Assembly (NCBI GenBank): GCA_005406025.1
Contig: BGZK01000092.1
Coordinates: forward strand, 496,001 to 560,000
Origin: Eumeta japonica
Taxonomy: Eukaryota > Arthropoda > Insecta > Lepidoptera > Psychidae
Length of the DNA: 64,000 nucleotides
Direction: 5' to 3'
Within the stretch, counting starts at the first letter, position 1; each line of letters opens with the position of its first letter. Under the pieces are notes generated by a model. It saw only the letters and a list, made by a program, of their open reading frames with translations, searched no databases and was not told the origin of the DNA. Position numbers and translations under genes: made by a program. Shown here piece by piece: positions 1-10,919 of this stretch.

Positions 1-73
1 ACGTGAATATGTAGGTATAAGTTGTCATGTGTCAACACATTGTTCTATTTACTAATTGTTCATTTAAATATAT

Positions 74-610
74 TTGTTTTGTCTTTTAAAACATGAGTTC
101 ATCAGAAAGAAATTGAGAAATTGTTTCAATTACATTTGTAGAAAATTTCCGAAGCTTAGTATGGAAAAGCTGAAAGGTGGAATATTTGATGGTCCCCAAA
201 TACGGCAATTAATGAAAGATACCGATTTTATCAAAGTTATGACTGTTCCGGAAAGTGATGCTTGGAAAAGTTTTGTGTTGGTAGTCGAAAATTTCCTAGG
301 TAACCATAAAGCACCAAATTATGAAGAAATTGTGCAAAATATGTTGACAAACTTTCAGACATTAGGAGCAAATATGAGTATCAAATTACACTATCTCCGA
401 AATCATCTGGATAAATTTCCGGATAACTTAGGAAATTATAGTGAGGAACAGGGGGAACGGTTCCACCAGGATCTGAAAGTGATGGAAGAAAGGTATCAGG
501 GTCAGTGGGATTGTCACATGATGGCAGATTACTGCTGGTCTTTAAAAAGAGATTGTCCCCTTAAAAATTATAAAAGAAAAGCTCATAAATGGCGTTTTAT
601 TGAAATATGA
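74..610 (+). CDS. C-terminal part of an arthropod repeat-type protein, function unknown
   Basis: An open frame of 178 codons, far longer than chance in this AT-rich window. From about residue 25 it resembles a protein family that recurs in many copies in insect, spider and aphid genomes: a FPKLS start, a GPQIRQL motif, a FLGNHKAPNYEE segment, and near the C-terminus SEEQGERFHQD followed by MEERYQGQW and MADYCW. The conserved E, H and D residues would suit a decayed RNase H-like fold, but that is inference. Family members are usually longer at the N-terminus, and the ATG at 74 is not a convincing start: a splice acceptor such as ..TTCATCAG near 108 could open this exon. An AATAAA at 735-740 and an A-run at 745-754 follow, so it may be a terminal exon or a retroposed copy. 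No stop or frameshift is seen in the conserved part. Multi-copy, mobile-element origin is likely; the function is not known to me. Confidence 0.6.
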   Translation: MFCLLKHEFIRKKLRNCFNYICRKFPKLSMEKLKGGIFDGPQIRQLMKDTDFIKVMTVPESDAWKSFVLVVENFLGNHKAPNYEEIVQNMLTNFQTLGANMSIKLHYLRNHLDKFPDNLGNYSEEQGERFHQDLKVMEERYQGQWDCHMMADYCWSLKRDCPLKNYKRKAHKWRFIEI

Positions 611-754
611 AATATGTTTTCGACATTGTTCTCTGTTTTTTTCGATGTACCTTTATTTTTCAAAACAAAACTGACATTATAAATATACCTGATATTTTGT
701 TTCATGTTTTCCGATTTTTGTAATGTAAAATGAAAATAAAGATTAAAAAAAAAA

Positions 755-1480
755 CCAGAGCAAATCTTAGAAAATTATTGATAGTTTCATGAATTGTGAG
801 CATAAATATATCCAAAATCGATGTTATATTTAGAGCAACAAAATCACTGTTGACCAGTGAATCAAAATACAGAATGATAATATGCTATTTTTTTTCTTCC
901 AAACCCACCTAGTAGGGTACTTTTAAAAGCGAAGTTAAAATGGTAAACGAACATGAATCAAAATAATTTGAAACAAATAATTGCCAAATGAGATGTTTAA
1001 ATTGGGGTCGAGGGTACACTTTTAAAAGAACTATCAATTGTGAAAGGTTTTAAAAGACGACTTTGGCACTAGATCTTAGGAGAGTTACAATTTTTTAACG
1101 CAAAATTTCACGTCCGACTGCACGTACCACTACATAAAGCACAGCATTGTGTTATGGTCTGGCCTAACAGTTCCTCTCACAGACGTAAGGGTGATGTTAG
1201 CACCCGTAGAGAGCGTATAGATCTTGTATTCTGTGTCGGCAGTTTTGTCTTAGTTTATGCTATTAACGTTCTCTCTACACACTCTTCTCTGGCACTACTC
1301 CAGCAGATAGACATTGCAGTATCTTCTAAAAACCAAAAAAATGGTATTATAACTTTAAAAGTAGATTTATGAATATACAACAGTAATTACCTTCGACACT
1401 AAAAAGCCCTAAATAAAAAGTAACATTAACAAAAGACTTTGGGGACAAATCAATGATCACAATATGTTTGCTGATGGTTT
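755..1480. other. AT-rich non-coding stretch
   Basis: No gene or recognisable repeat was found. A 72-codon frame at 1154-1372 has low-complexity, uncharacteristic composition and is taken as chance. Confidence 0.5.
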
Positions 1481-1522
1481 GTGCGTGCGTGCGTGCGTGT
1501 GCGTGTGTGTGTGTGTGTATGT
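1481..1522 (+). repeat. GTGC/GT microsatellite
   Basis: Tandem GTGC units pass into (GT)n. The alternating purine-pyrimidine tract is simple sequence; the frame through it (VCVCVCV) is an artefact. Confidence 0.95.
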
Positions 1523-1719
1523 AAACCGGCCAAGACTATGCTCACTAAAGAGTTCTGAAGCCGTTACTATAAAGAAATGCACTGCAGATGAAAAAAGTAT
1601 GCTGTTACACATTTTTCAATGTTTTCCCCACATAATAAATATAAGCACTTTAATCAACTACAATGAGAGACACAAGTAGTCGACTGTTACTCGTAAATTA
1701 GTGCAAACTAAAAAGCACT

Positions 1720-2250
1720 AACAAAAGATCGTATCTTCATGGCACTTTTGTTGTTTTGTTGAGAAGTGTAGTTTTTCTCCAAGTACTAAAAAGCGGTGTA
1801 TACGATCATGTTCAAAATAATTTTCATTGAAAGTATTTATTTGGCTTTGTATTTACTAACATTTGCATTTTTTTGATATTTTTTGGATACATGGTTTAAA
1901 AAATGAAGAGGGGAAATACAATTTATTTTCGGAACGATTATTTACGAAAATATTCAGTTGATCAAAAAAATTATTTAGAAATCTTAAAGCGTTTTTTAAA
2001 GCGCTGTCAAAATTTGTGCCATAGATTGATGTTTGCTGAAAAAAATTTTTTCAGCTGAAAGCTGTATGGAATGCCCCACTAGAAATATGTATTTTTGTTA
2101 TTTAACTACTAAACTAAGGAGCGGCTTATACGAGATACCTATACTATAAATTAAATCAGTATAAATTTTGTAGTATTTCAGTAAAATGCCTGTGAAAAAC
2201 CGCCGGACGACATGAAATATAGGGTTCCCTTTTTATTAATTTAGCTCGGA
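1720..2250 (-). repeat. Dispersed repeat family G, copy 1 (inverted)
   Basis: Read on the minus strand, this matches 61430-62140 and in part 54500-54930 over several hundred bases. Shared landmarks are AAGTGCCATGAAGATAC, ACTTCTCAACAAAA, TGAAAATTATTTTG, a CCCCTCTTC core and a GCTGAAAAAATTTTTTTCAG palindromic box. No coding capacity is visible. Probably a non-autonomous transposon or a piece of a larger one. Confidence 0.7.
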
Positions 2251-2407
2251 ATCCCAAAAAGGTGATGTGTGTTTGTATGCTTCCTATTGACTCCAAAAGG
2301 CCTGGACCGATTTAAATGAAATTTTCAGGAAATCTGAACTTTACTAGCGATTGGTTCAAAATATTTTTTTTTGTTTTACTTTTTGTAGTATTATCGAGGG
2401 AATTAAT

Positions 2408-2515
2408 GAGCATACGAGCCAGCGGTGATCAATTATACGATAATATAAGTGGTCACCACTGCCCATGTACGCTCGTGATTTCTAGGTAGTCATCAGTGCG
2501 TTACTGACCTTTTGG
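2408..2515 (-). repeat. Lepidopteran short dispersed repeat A, copy 1
   Basis: On the minus strand it carries the family order: GTAACGCACTGATGACT, then a CATGGGCAGTGGTGACCAC core, then GGCTCGTATGCTC. The same block recurs at 2641-2824, 19630-19730 and 24209-24395. It resembles the 3' end of a very common moth and butterfly retroelement (from memory). Confidence 0.7.
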
Positions 2516-2640
2516 GTAGGAATTAAACCATGCTATGGTCAACTTGGTTACAACACGAAACTAGGCTGTCTCGACCGGTATAAAAGCACACACTCACAGA
2601 ATACAGATATAAGCAACACTTTCTGTTATTTCATTTCGTA

Positions 2641-2824
2641 CATTGAGTGAGAATTCCGGTGGTCCAATCGCTCTTTCTCTTTCGATGAGCCATTGGGCCA
2701 TCAGCCCACTTCTTCCTCCCTAGATATCCTATTTCTACCCAGGAGACCGACAAAGTTCTGCTGACTCCTCTGGGATTGCAAGTATTCATGGACGGTGGTG
2801 ACCACCTGCTTTTTGGTCTGCTAT
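2641..2824 (+). repeat. Lepidopteran short dispersed repeat A, copy 2
   Basis: A longer copy including the upstream part, with GACTCCTCTGGGATTGCA, a CATGGACGGTGGTGACCACC core and TTTTTGGTCTGC. It aligns along its length with 24209-24395. The 65-codon minus-strand frame here is a by-product. Confidence 0.75.
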
Positions 2825-2829
2825 ACAAA

Positions 2830-3529
2830 AATAGATTTCAAAATAAACCTACATTCTTCATTTTACAAAACAAAGTTATTTTTCTTTTCAATTTATAGCT
2901 TATCGGGGTTCGCGTTTATTAATTTTGATATTCGATTTTTTATTTTCTGATATTATAAAATCAGTTCACTTCCATAGATATCAACTTAAATCAGTCTGGC
3001 GGATTCCTGTACAAAGATAGCTGACGATAAGGCGCGACTAGTACCTCTTGCGGTTCGTTACCGAACACACGAGCGTTTAACCATGTCTCTCTCTTCCGTG
3101 TGTGATAATAAAATTCTCTTGTGCTTTGTAATTACTGAAAATTATTCTAAGCGCTAGTTACGTCAATACATATTATGTCTAGTATGCAATTACATGACTC
3201 CCACAATTTACATATCAGGAAAATAACCAAAGGCAAATACAAATGGGCCGACAGCAAACTATTTGCTATGTTGTGCTTTTTATCTATGAACGAAAGTGGT
3301 CGAAAACTTTCAAGCGAACTTCTCATCGCAAATACAATATTTAATCATTAATATCAATTCGAATTTGACATAAGACGTATTCTCTCTAAGTTATACGATT
3401 AGTAACTAAATAAGACAAATTTATTTTTTAGCATTCACTATAATAATATCTAGCATTAGAAAAATATTTATGGCGTGGTACAATCTCGATATAGGCTATT
3501 CACAAAGTATTTTTTTCGACTTTTTGAGT
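2830..3529. other. AT-rich non-coding stretch
   Basis: No gene is seen. A moderately GC-rich patch at 3000-3100 could be a small conserved element, but nothing specific identifies it. Confidence 0.4.
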
Positions 3530-3790
3530 ACTAGCGGCCGCATAAACATATACCTGTCTCGATCAGTCGACGCGGCCGTGTCGGTCGAAGAAAATAAAAG
3601 CGCTGCCGTCGTCCCCGGCTCGGAGGCCCTTAATTAATAAGCCGAACGGGCGACCGAGCAAATTACAGCGGCCGGCTTAATATTCATGGGCGTCGATAAC
3701 GCAGCGGTCGGCCGCGGGTAACGCACGCGCCCACGATCACCGCGCACTGCGATCGAATAGCGCTACTTGTGTGCGACTCGCCTACCTGTA
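3530..3790. promoter_or_regulatory. GC-rich island with TTAATTAA, candidate conserved non-coding element
   Basis: Sharp change from AT-rich flanks to about 260 bp dense in CG, GGCC and GCGC. It contains TTAATTAATAAG (about 3630) and CGGCTTAATATTCATGGG (about 3673), both with homeodomain-type TAAT cores. No open frame spans it and no repeat copy is seen elsewhere in the window, so a cis-regulatory module is the best guess. Confidence 0.4.
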
Positions 3791-4029
3791 TTGTGTTGTT
3801 TAAAGTAACAGTCTAGAATGGATGTAGTCGGCTTTATCGAATTTCTCCTAAATATAGATTCATACAAATCGTAATGAACCTGCGATCGAGTAAATTGTAA
3901 TGAACTTGATGGCTAACTACAGGAAAGTCTGCTTAGCACTCTGAAACTTCTTACGTTTTGTGAATCGGAATGGCCGGGCATGTTCCTTACGCATTTACCA
4001 GTGCGTCCACGGCTTCATCTGCAAAAGAT

Positions 4030-4165
4030 ACACAAATATCTCGTTTTCACTCACGTTTCTGACCCCGACCCTGCTCCCTATTACAGTCCAGGTCTTACTC
4101 TCCATTCCGATTTCGCTCTCGTTCTCGTTTTCAATTCCAATCTCCCTCTAGACTCCGATCATTTA
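4030..4165 (+). repeat. Degenerate hexamer array, pyrimidine-rich on plus strand
   Basis: Runs of variants on a six-base rhythm (TCTCCATTCCGATTTCGCTC, TCGTTCTCGTTTTCAATTCC). Same family as 29005-29290 and 48900-49200, and the reverse complement of 32090-32240, 46255-46460 and 51505-51625. The frames at 3960-4228 are products of this simple sequence. Confidence 0.55.
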
Positions 4166-4559
4166 TTATATCGATTAAGCAGACCGCGGTTATTATTCCC
4201 ACTTGGAATACTATGTAATCTCATTTGAGTCTCGTTATAACCATACACCTTGATCAGTTACAAAACAGCTTAAAGGTCATTTCGCCCTTAAATCGATATA
4301 GAAATGAAATTTCATTAGGATCTGTTTATCGACTACAGAGTTAGTTATAATTTCTATTTCATAGGAACCGCGTGCTTTTCCTAGATCAAAAGTAACCTAT
4401 ATCATTTTCCGGCCCATAAAATATCTCTAAAAATATTCGTAAATCTGTCGTTGCGTGAAAGATGGACAAATCAACAAAAACACTCACATTAAATATAATT
4501 ACATGAATGCTGCCTTTTTTACAACATAGTACGTGCAATGACTAAAATTTAATTAAAAT

Positions 4560-4860
4560 TCAAAATAAAATTAAAATATCTTTATTGCTTAGATTACAGC
4601 ATGACGTTTGAATTATGTTATAACATTGTACTTTAGAAATTTATCACTAGTTCGAAAGGCAGTTTTCTCTCGGAAAAATGGGCAAGAAATTTGGAGGTAT
4701 TTAATGTCAGAATGTCATACAACTAAAATTAAATATAAATCTTTTACGGAAAGAAACAAAGTACTAAGGACTCAAGTTGAATACGTCCGTAGAGATATGT
4801 CCTTTAAGTATTAGAAAATCGTATGGCACCCTTAATAACCTAAAGATCTTAATTTTATAT
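4560..4860 (+). repeat. Dispersed repeat family D, copy 1
   Basis: Shares with 35740-36030 the order CTAGTTCGAAAGGCAGTTTT, GGCAAGAAA, a GTC..GAATACGTCC segment, GTCCTT..GTATT and CGTATGGCACCCTT. Other inverted partial copies are at 30555-30650 and 41790-41890. It resembles a common lepidopteran LINE 3' region (from memory). The small frame at 4608-4814 is not a gene. Confidence 0.65.
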
Positions 4861-5089
4861 AAAGCTAGATTTAGTACCAAGAACGTTATCGAACATGCGA
4901 ACTCCGAGTCTCTTAATTGCATTCGCGACGTCATGTAGCCGACTGGCACGTAAACATGCTTTATTTTTATTTTCAGAGATAACTTTACGACATTTACTAT
5001 TTTTCTTAAAAATTACTTATTTCTAATATCTATACATATATATAAAATTTAGTATATAAACTAAGATGCAAGAAATAGAATACTTAATT

Positions 5090-5786
5090 TTACTTCTGAG
5101 ATATATTTAAAGTGTTAACTTGTAAATCGAGCGGTATCAGGATGTACTCCATCTCGAAGAGGTTCAGCCTGTCGATGAATGTGAGTTGGTTGAGATCACC
5201 TATCAGAAGGACCTCTTTTGCAGCCGCAGGCCGTGTGGGTATTACGATGGGTCCAAAATGGCTCATAAGGGCCTCGCCTACGATCAGACGTTCGCAGTTT
5301 TTCGGCTCCCGGAAACCATTTACCAAAATCGACGCCATTTTTTTTACCTTACTTATTGCGTCAGTTCCCAGTCGACTAGCAAGCTTTTCTTTGAGATCTC
5401 TTGCTGCTTCTAGAGTTATGGTGATGATAACGTTCCTCCCCAATTCGAAGTGCTTCACGGCCCATGTTGTTTTACCGCAATCTGGGACTTTTTTGACCCA
5501 TGTTATGTCTGGCACCGCCCAGTCTTCTTAGGCGTCACCCGAAGCTTTAGATCTGGTGACGAATTTCGCCATCTCTAGAATTTACTCCTCCAGTGCAACC
5601 CTCATGTATCGTGCAGTGACCACTATTGGGTCATACGAAAGTGTGATGTAGGTAGGTCTTTCCGTACACTCCTCATCGAGGGCTACCACGCCACTTGTCG
5701 CACTATAAGTCGCCATATGTACAGTACTCAGATTTCCTATTGTCATATATGGCGGCTTCCGCGTCCTAAAGCGCAGCCGTCAACCC
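5090..5786 (-). pseudogene. Endogenous RNA-virus-like superfamily 1 helicase relic
   Basis: The minus-strand frame 5515-5090 (141 residues) carries a superfamily 1 helicase signature of plus-strand RNA viruses. It has a P-loop-like DCGKTT at residues 12-17, a TLEAARDLKEK segment, a Walker B position reading VGEA at residues 79-82 (the usual Asp is Gly), and motif III GDLNQL at residues 106-111. The same frame extends upstream to about 5716 and beyond, but is cut by in-frame TAA codons at 5528-5530 and 5582-5584. Similarity stops near residue 125, where the reading turns into unrelated AT-rich sequence, so the C-terminal helicase motifs are absent. Comparable relics of virga-like viruses are widespread in lepidopteran genomes (from memory). 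It is non-functional: stops, a lost catalytic Asp and truncation. A hAT transposon cuts it on the upstream side at 5786. Confidence 0.75.
5779..5786. repeat. Target-site duplication, left copy (CGTCAACC)
   Basis: Exact 8-bp direct repeat with 7866-7873, immediately outside the hAT ends. Eight bases is the normal hAT duplication length. Confidence 0.85.
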
Positions 5787-7865
5787 AGTGGCGAGGGGTG
5801 AGAAAAATATAAAGGGAAGCCGAACCTTAAAAAATTGTCAACATTAAACATTATTAATAAAAATATAACTTTTACTTACCGAGCTCTGTAACGCCCTCTG
5901 GTATAACGCGGAGATATTTCATTCGCCACTTTTGGCATACTCGAGGTCAACGATAGAATACAAACGGAAGACTTCGAGCATCCATAAAAGCAGCTTTGAA
6001 AAAAGCTAATGAAGTAGTTTTCTTTAGTCGAATTTATAGCAGCGCAGTGGATAAATGAATTAAATGAGATAAAAAAGCTATTAAAATTCTAGTGGTAATC
6101 TACGATTTTTCTCGAGAAAATGAGCTAATACCAAGTCATAAAAATTTGGCTTACTTTTGATTTGCAACAGTAAATGTTTTTCTATAAATAACAACGCGAT
6201 ATCTGAAAGCCTTTGTTCTGTCTGGCTATTCCTGAGGTACGTATGAATGCGTTTCAGAGCTGAAAAAGATCGTTCCATGGCCGCAATTATTATCGGAAGG
6301 GTTAAACAGATATTACTTAAGCTTAAAATTTGAGGAAATGTATCTATTAAGATATCTTTTTGTAAATGCAAAAATAACTCGTACATATCTAATCCTTTAA
6401 GCGAGGGAGACGAATATAATACTTTTAACTCATTTTTTAATGCATTTATGTCAAAAATTGGAGGAAATAATAAATTTAAAATATTTAGTTTATCCGCAGG
6501 AAATGTACGTTCGAATAAATCATATTTCGACTTACTTAGTAAATCTAAAAACGACAAATTGCTTAGTAAACTATATCTGGTTTGAATTTGATTTTTAACA
6601 TTATCTACAATTTCGATGAAAATACGTTTATACTCGCGTTTTAAGTCTGATTCTGAGCTAAATAGACGTCGGCGTTTTCGTGGAGGCTCACTTATATCAG
6701 TGACACTGTCGTAAATTTCGTCAAACTTATTAATGAAATTACTCTCAAACCAATTTAATAGCGATTGAACTTCGCGAATAACGACGTCTATATCACTCTG
6801 TTTATTTTGTAGCAAAGCGAAAGTATTATCTGTTCTTGCAAATAATTCAGCTAAAGTATGCAAAAAAAAGCAAAATTCCCCATTTTCTAATGTCATTAAC
6901 AAATTTCTGATATGGCAATTGATTCAAAATCCCAATGCATCGGATTTTCTATAATTATATTAAATGTTTGTATTATGTCGGATCTACAGTTACAAATGAC
7001 ATTAATAATACGAGAATGATACTGCCATCGAGTTTCTGCGACACCAGGCAAACGACGATCTGACGTTAATTTTAAAAGACCCGAACGTTTAGTAGATTTA
7101 TTAAAAAAATTTATTATGCAATTGATGTGGCCGAAAAATTGTTTTAACTCTGGAATATTTTCTAAAGATCGAGATAACACTACGTGTACGTTAATTACGT
7201 GAGCATAGCAAGGAATAAAGACAGCCATTGGACATTGTAATTTAATTTTTGTTTGTACGCCGCCTTCTATACTTAATTCGACACGGGAATGATGCTATAT
7301 GCAAAACCGTTTTTTATTCGGGTATAATCGGAAATCTCCGCTGATCGAAGCGCATTATTATTTACATAATGATATATAACACAAGAATCCGCAACCGAAT
7401 ATAACACCTAAGAGTTCACGTTAAAGGTGAAATTATGTTACACGAATTACAATTGCGTCATTTCGTTGTCGAAACGAAACTCGCGATATAACGAGTTATT
7501 CCCCCGCTTTGCGACCGGCAGGCTCGCGGGAGTCGCGGGCTCGAGGCGTCGCCATAACGCTATAATACAACTGAATATGGAAGACTCAACATTTCACATT
7601 GATTACGACGATTGCAAACATTCTGAATTTGGTCGTCTAAATAACTCGGTTGCTTTCGAGTTATTTGAAGTGTTTTTTATATAGGGCTTGCGTTACTAAC
7701 GTAAGATGGCTGGATATTATTTACAATAATTACTGAAAATTAAAAATAATTTTAAGTGTCTGTATACTAAAAAGCAATAATTTATTTATTTATAAATTAT
7801 GCATATTAAATATTTTATGAAAGGGAAGCCGATAAGAATCGAGTTCTTATAAGACGTCGCCCCTA
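5787..7865 (-). mobile_element. hAT-superfamily DNA transposon, about 2.08 kb, decayed
   Basis: The left end reads CAGTGGCGAGGG and the right end, inverted, TAGGGGCGACGT: 8 of the first 11 positions match, as in hAT termini (YAGNG start). Both are flanked by the same 8-bp target duplication. A minus-strand transposase remnant fills the middle. The region between the transposase remnant and the right end (7300-7865) is AT-rich with a GC patch at 7500-7560 and lacks a recognisable zinc-finger N-terminus, so the copy is probably internally deleted there. The element sits inside the virus-derived segment and is therefore younger than it. Confidence 0.85.
6081..7294 (-). pseudogene. hAT transposase remnant (ZMYM1-like group), frameshifted
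   Basis: Two minus-strand frames make one transposase remnant. The upstream frame (7294-6896) has the CYAHVIN segment typical of hAT cores and an ETRW motif 15-20 residues after SGLLKL. The downstream frame (6902-6081, 273 residues) ends with the hAT C-terminal dimerisation block, ERSFSALKRIH at residues 210-220 followed by RLSDIALLFIEK, and has a natural C-terminus. The break is a frameshift near 6896-6905. Going upstream, an in-frame TAG at 7295-7297 closes the reading. The N-terminal DNA-binding domain and first catalytic Asp are not found. Closest kin by eye are the zinc-finger MYM-type-1-like transposases common in insects and vertebrates. It cannot encode an active enzyme. Confidence 0.8.
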
Positions 7866-7873
7866 CGTCAACC
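7866..7873. repeat. Target-site duplication, right copy (CGTCAACC)
   Basis: Exact match to 5779-5786, directly after the inverted right end of the hAT element. Confidence 0.85.
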
Positions 7874-8665
7874 GTTCCTCAGATCGAAGTATAACTCTAA
7901 CATCCTCTTGTACGTGACTCTGTAAAACTTTAGGGTTGCTGAGGTAAGCGCTATGAACTCCGAGAACGCGTTCGCTTAGTGGTTTCGTGGTTTCCTTCCA
8001 GGGATTGGAGCCGGTGGGCCGACTTCCCCTTTTTGGGACCTTGTTGGCGAGGTTTGGGGTTTATTGACACTTTTAGCTTCTTCCTCTTCGCTTCGGATAT
8101 ACTTGTCCCTTGCAGACTTGTTGCCCCGGGCAAGCTTTTTGCGGCTCTTCTTAATGCCTTCAAGAATACACGGATGCGTCCTTGAAACTCGGATTTTTCT
8201 TTGTGGGCTCTCTGTTTGCTTTCCTCCAGCTCTGCTTTTTTTGTCTTCACTTTTACATTGCTGAAGACGTTCAGAACTTGATAAACCCTCGCTTAGTATG
8301 GGATGCTCCCAGGTGTTGACTTTAATCGGATCTCTTGGATCGCGTTGCAGGAAAGTAATTTAGACTATGACCTAGGTCCTCGTTCACTACGACTTCATAA
8401 ACCTCGGATGCTTTGATGTATCCCAGTCGGTCTACGATTTGTCCGGTCTCGAAGGACATCGACATCGCATCCACAACTATAGTGTGGGGAGTGATCGCCT
8501 CCCCCGAACCTGGACTCCCCAAAAATCATAGCAATGAGCATGCCTGAGAGAAGGCTGTTTTCCCCCCAGGAATTTTTTAATCGTAATGTCTTTGAGAGTT
8601 ATATCTCCCTGGTACCAGGTAGTACTGCCTTTGCACTCGAATTTTAAAATTAACGATTGTCGCAC
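7874..8665 (-). pseudogene. Upstream part of the virus-like segment, broken coding remnants
   Basis: Continuation of the helicase relic on the other side of the hAT insertion, same strand. Three minus-strand frames overlap or follow each other: 8665-8477, 8522-8322 (meeting in a frameshift near 8500) and 8250-7951. The last is rich in Lys, Arg and Ser (99 residues). Between 7974 and 7874 another frame is open and then shifts near 7900; a TGA lies at 7879-7881. The GC content and codon-like texture match 5090-5786 and differ from the AT-rich flanks. The domain identity of this part is not known to me. An A-run on the minus strand (about 8668-8676) lies just upstream of the first frame. The reading is decayed throughout. 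Confidence 0.5.
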
Positions 8666-8679
8666 ATTTTTTTTTAATT

Positions 8680-9149
8680 GTTTTGAATACCAATTTTTAA
8701 TTTTTTTACTTATTTACCTATACGTTTTTAAATTTTCTGTCAATTGACTTTTTTAAAAGGTTGGTCATTGTAAATGTTTTTAGGCTGAGTGCAATTTTTT
8801 CGTGACCTCTTCCTCCTAGGATCGTTCTTGACGAGAATGGCATCGGAATCGAAAATGGAGCTGTAATTCTAATTCAGGACGAGACCAGTATCGATAACAG
8901 TACGCAGTTCCTTTCGGTGGAATCGATACAAATTGTAATGTCCAAGATTGGCGTAATGGTTCAGAAAGAGACGACTCGATGTAATAGTTAAAAAAATTAA
9001 TTCTATGTCGACGCCGGCAGAGCCGCGGTCGAAAGTTTGTAATGAATTAAAATTATAGTTCAAAAACTTTCGAGACCGATTTTAAAAATATAGTTTACAA
9101 ATGGCCCGTTTGTATATTTCTATGTAAATTTGGAGAAACTTAAAGTACT
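8680..9149. other. Non-coding, with one moderately GC-rich patch
   Basis: No gene is visible. 9005-9110 (GACGCCGGCAGAGCCGCGG and following) may be an outlying part of the adjacent GC-rich element. Confidence 0.35.
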
Positions 9150-9330
9150 TCAATATGCAGATAGCGCGGGCGGCGGGACGTTTTATGGCGGCGGTTACAT
9201 TGTGAGTTTTGAGGGCGACCCGCGGGCGCGCGGCGCACGGCACGGGCATTGTATCGCCTCGCGCGGTGGGAATTGGAGCGACAGCGTCCGTAGGCGCGCG
9301 TAGGCCTCGTGTTGTACGGGTGCAGCCAAT
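9150..9330. promoter_or_regulatory. GC-rich island with ATGGCGGCGGT, candidate regulatory element
   Basis: About 180 bp of CG-dense sequence in AT-rich surroundings. TTTTATGGCGGCGGTTAC near 9181 contains GCCAT on the minus strand (the Pleiohomeotic/YY1 core), and the 11-mer ATGGCGGCGGT recurs in the island at 63290-63470. The 83-codon Arg-rich minus frame is a GC artefact. Confidence 0.4.
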
Positions 9331-10579
9331 GTTGTAGGAAACGTTCGGAGAAATCTGTCAGTTGTTTTTCATTCACAATATACAACCACAAGACGTAAAA
9401 ATGTATTTAGATACAATAAACGATACTGATCTTATTTTATTGTATTTTCTAAATACTTACATTATTATCTTTTTTGTGTGTAGTCTGAGATGTGACGAAT
9501 ATCACATTATACAGTCGAATTCGAAAGACCTTTGAGCGGAACTAACTACTTCTATGATATCCAGGAACAAATGAAATAAACATAGAATCGAAAAACCCAT
9601 GGGCAGCATCTCCGCTTTGCAGGTGTTGCCGATCGAGTAGCAAAGCATTTATCTACCACTATTTAAAAAAAAATACATCCACCTAATTTTATTTTCACAA
9701 TTCATTTATTAACATTCACTACACTTACAAATAATTTCTTTCATATCATGTTATGAGATAATTCCTGCATCAATTTTTAAAATTTCTACAAATCTCTGAC
9801 ATATTTTTATTCACTTAGAATATTTTTTTTTTGCATAGACAAAAAATATTGTCCCTCATTTTGCAATAGTAGTTGACTTAACCTTACACTAGAACTTTTA
9901 AATTTAAATTGTATAAAAATCACCTTTTATATAAACCGAAATGAACGACACGTGTTCACGGTACTAGTAATAACTATAGCATAAGTTAAATTTCTAATTC
10001 AATATCTATACTTCTCTTAATTTTTTATTATGCACAGTCACACTCAGGAACTCGCAGAAACTTTGGGAATCCTCGCAGCCGGCACTGAGTCCTCGCCTAC
10101 CTGTTTACAATAATTATTTACTGACCCAACATATCTTTACAATATATTAATTTGTAGTGACTTACAATTTAAGTAATTCTTCGATACAAAGCAATTGTTA
10201 CTGGCGAATGAAGTAGTAGTGGTGCACAGTTAAATTCTTATCTCCATAATAAAATTGTATGGGTTTGCACTTGAGAGACCACTCCATCCCAATACGCATA
10301 CACATGCCATGCGTCGTCATTTGGCTTAAGCGCGGCGAACGCGCGCTAGTGTTTATTTTGATTGAAGCACATCTCTTAAGCGATTATCGACGTGTAAGGC
10401 AACAGTGTGTATATTTATCGCATATTTTATATATTCTTTCATATTTATTGCATATTACATGATCGTCTCGTCACGGTAGTAGTATGTGTGGTGTGCCTTT
10501 GAATAATAGATATAATAGTGATGACAGAGAATGGTGTAGTTCGAAACATGTTGTGACTGGAATAACGGTATGTTTCAGA
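9331..10579. other. AT-rich non-coding stretch
   Basis: No gene or assignable repeat. Small GC-richer patches at 10040-10110 and 10310-10350 are unexplained. Confidence 0.4.
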
Positions 10580-10805
10580 GTTTGATCATCTGAAAAGTAT
10601 GAATGAAAATGACAGACAAAATATATTTACAGAGCCATTATGCGTTGGAAGACTCAGCAAGGCCTTGCTTAGACGCCGCTGAGGCGGTGGATGAATGCGC
10701 AAGCGTACTCGAGGCCCCGGCATAAGACCACGAGAAGGACACCATAGGATCTTAATCAGCAGGAGTGCAACATAACCCTCCCCCAGATCCCGGATATCCA
10801 TGAGG
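10580..10805 (-). repeat. Probable retroelement 3'-region fragment
   Basis: A GC-balanced block that breaks from its flanks. On the minus strand it reads through CTATGGTGTCCTTCTCGTGG, GGGGCCTCGAGTACGCTTGC and CCACCGCCTCAGCGGCGTC, which I associate with lepidopteran non-LTR 3' ends. The 71-codon minus frame is incidental. Confidence 0.4.
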
Positions 10806-10919
10806 ATTTCCCCATTTTGAAAAAAGGTCTTACTTAAGTATAATCCTCTAACCGCTATAAATATTGTTATACATATTGATGAAGGGCCAAATTTTAAGCA
10901 CTCGAAACCGACAAGTTCG

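Noticed and set aside
1464..1679. 71-codon plus frame
   Set aside because: Runs through the GT microsatellite (VCVCVCV) and has no other support.
5112..5531. 139-codon plus-strand frame
   Set aside because: It is the shadow of the minus-strand helicase reading, which carries the recognisable motifs.
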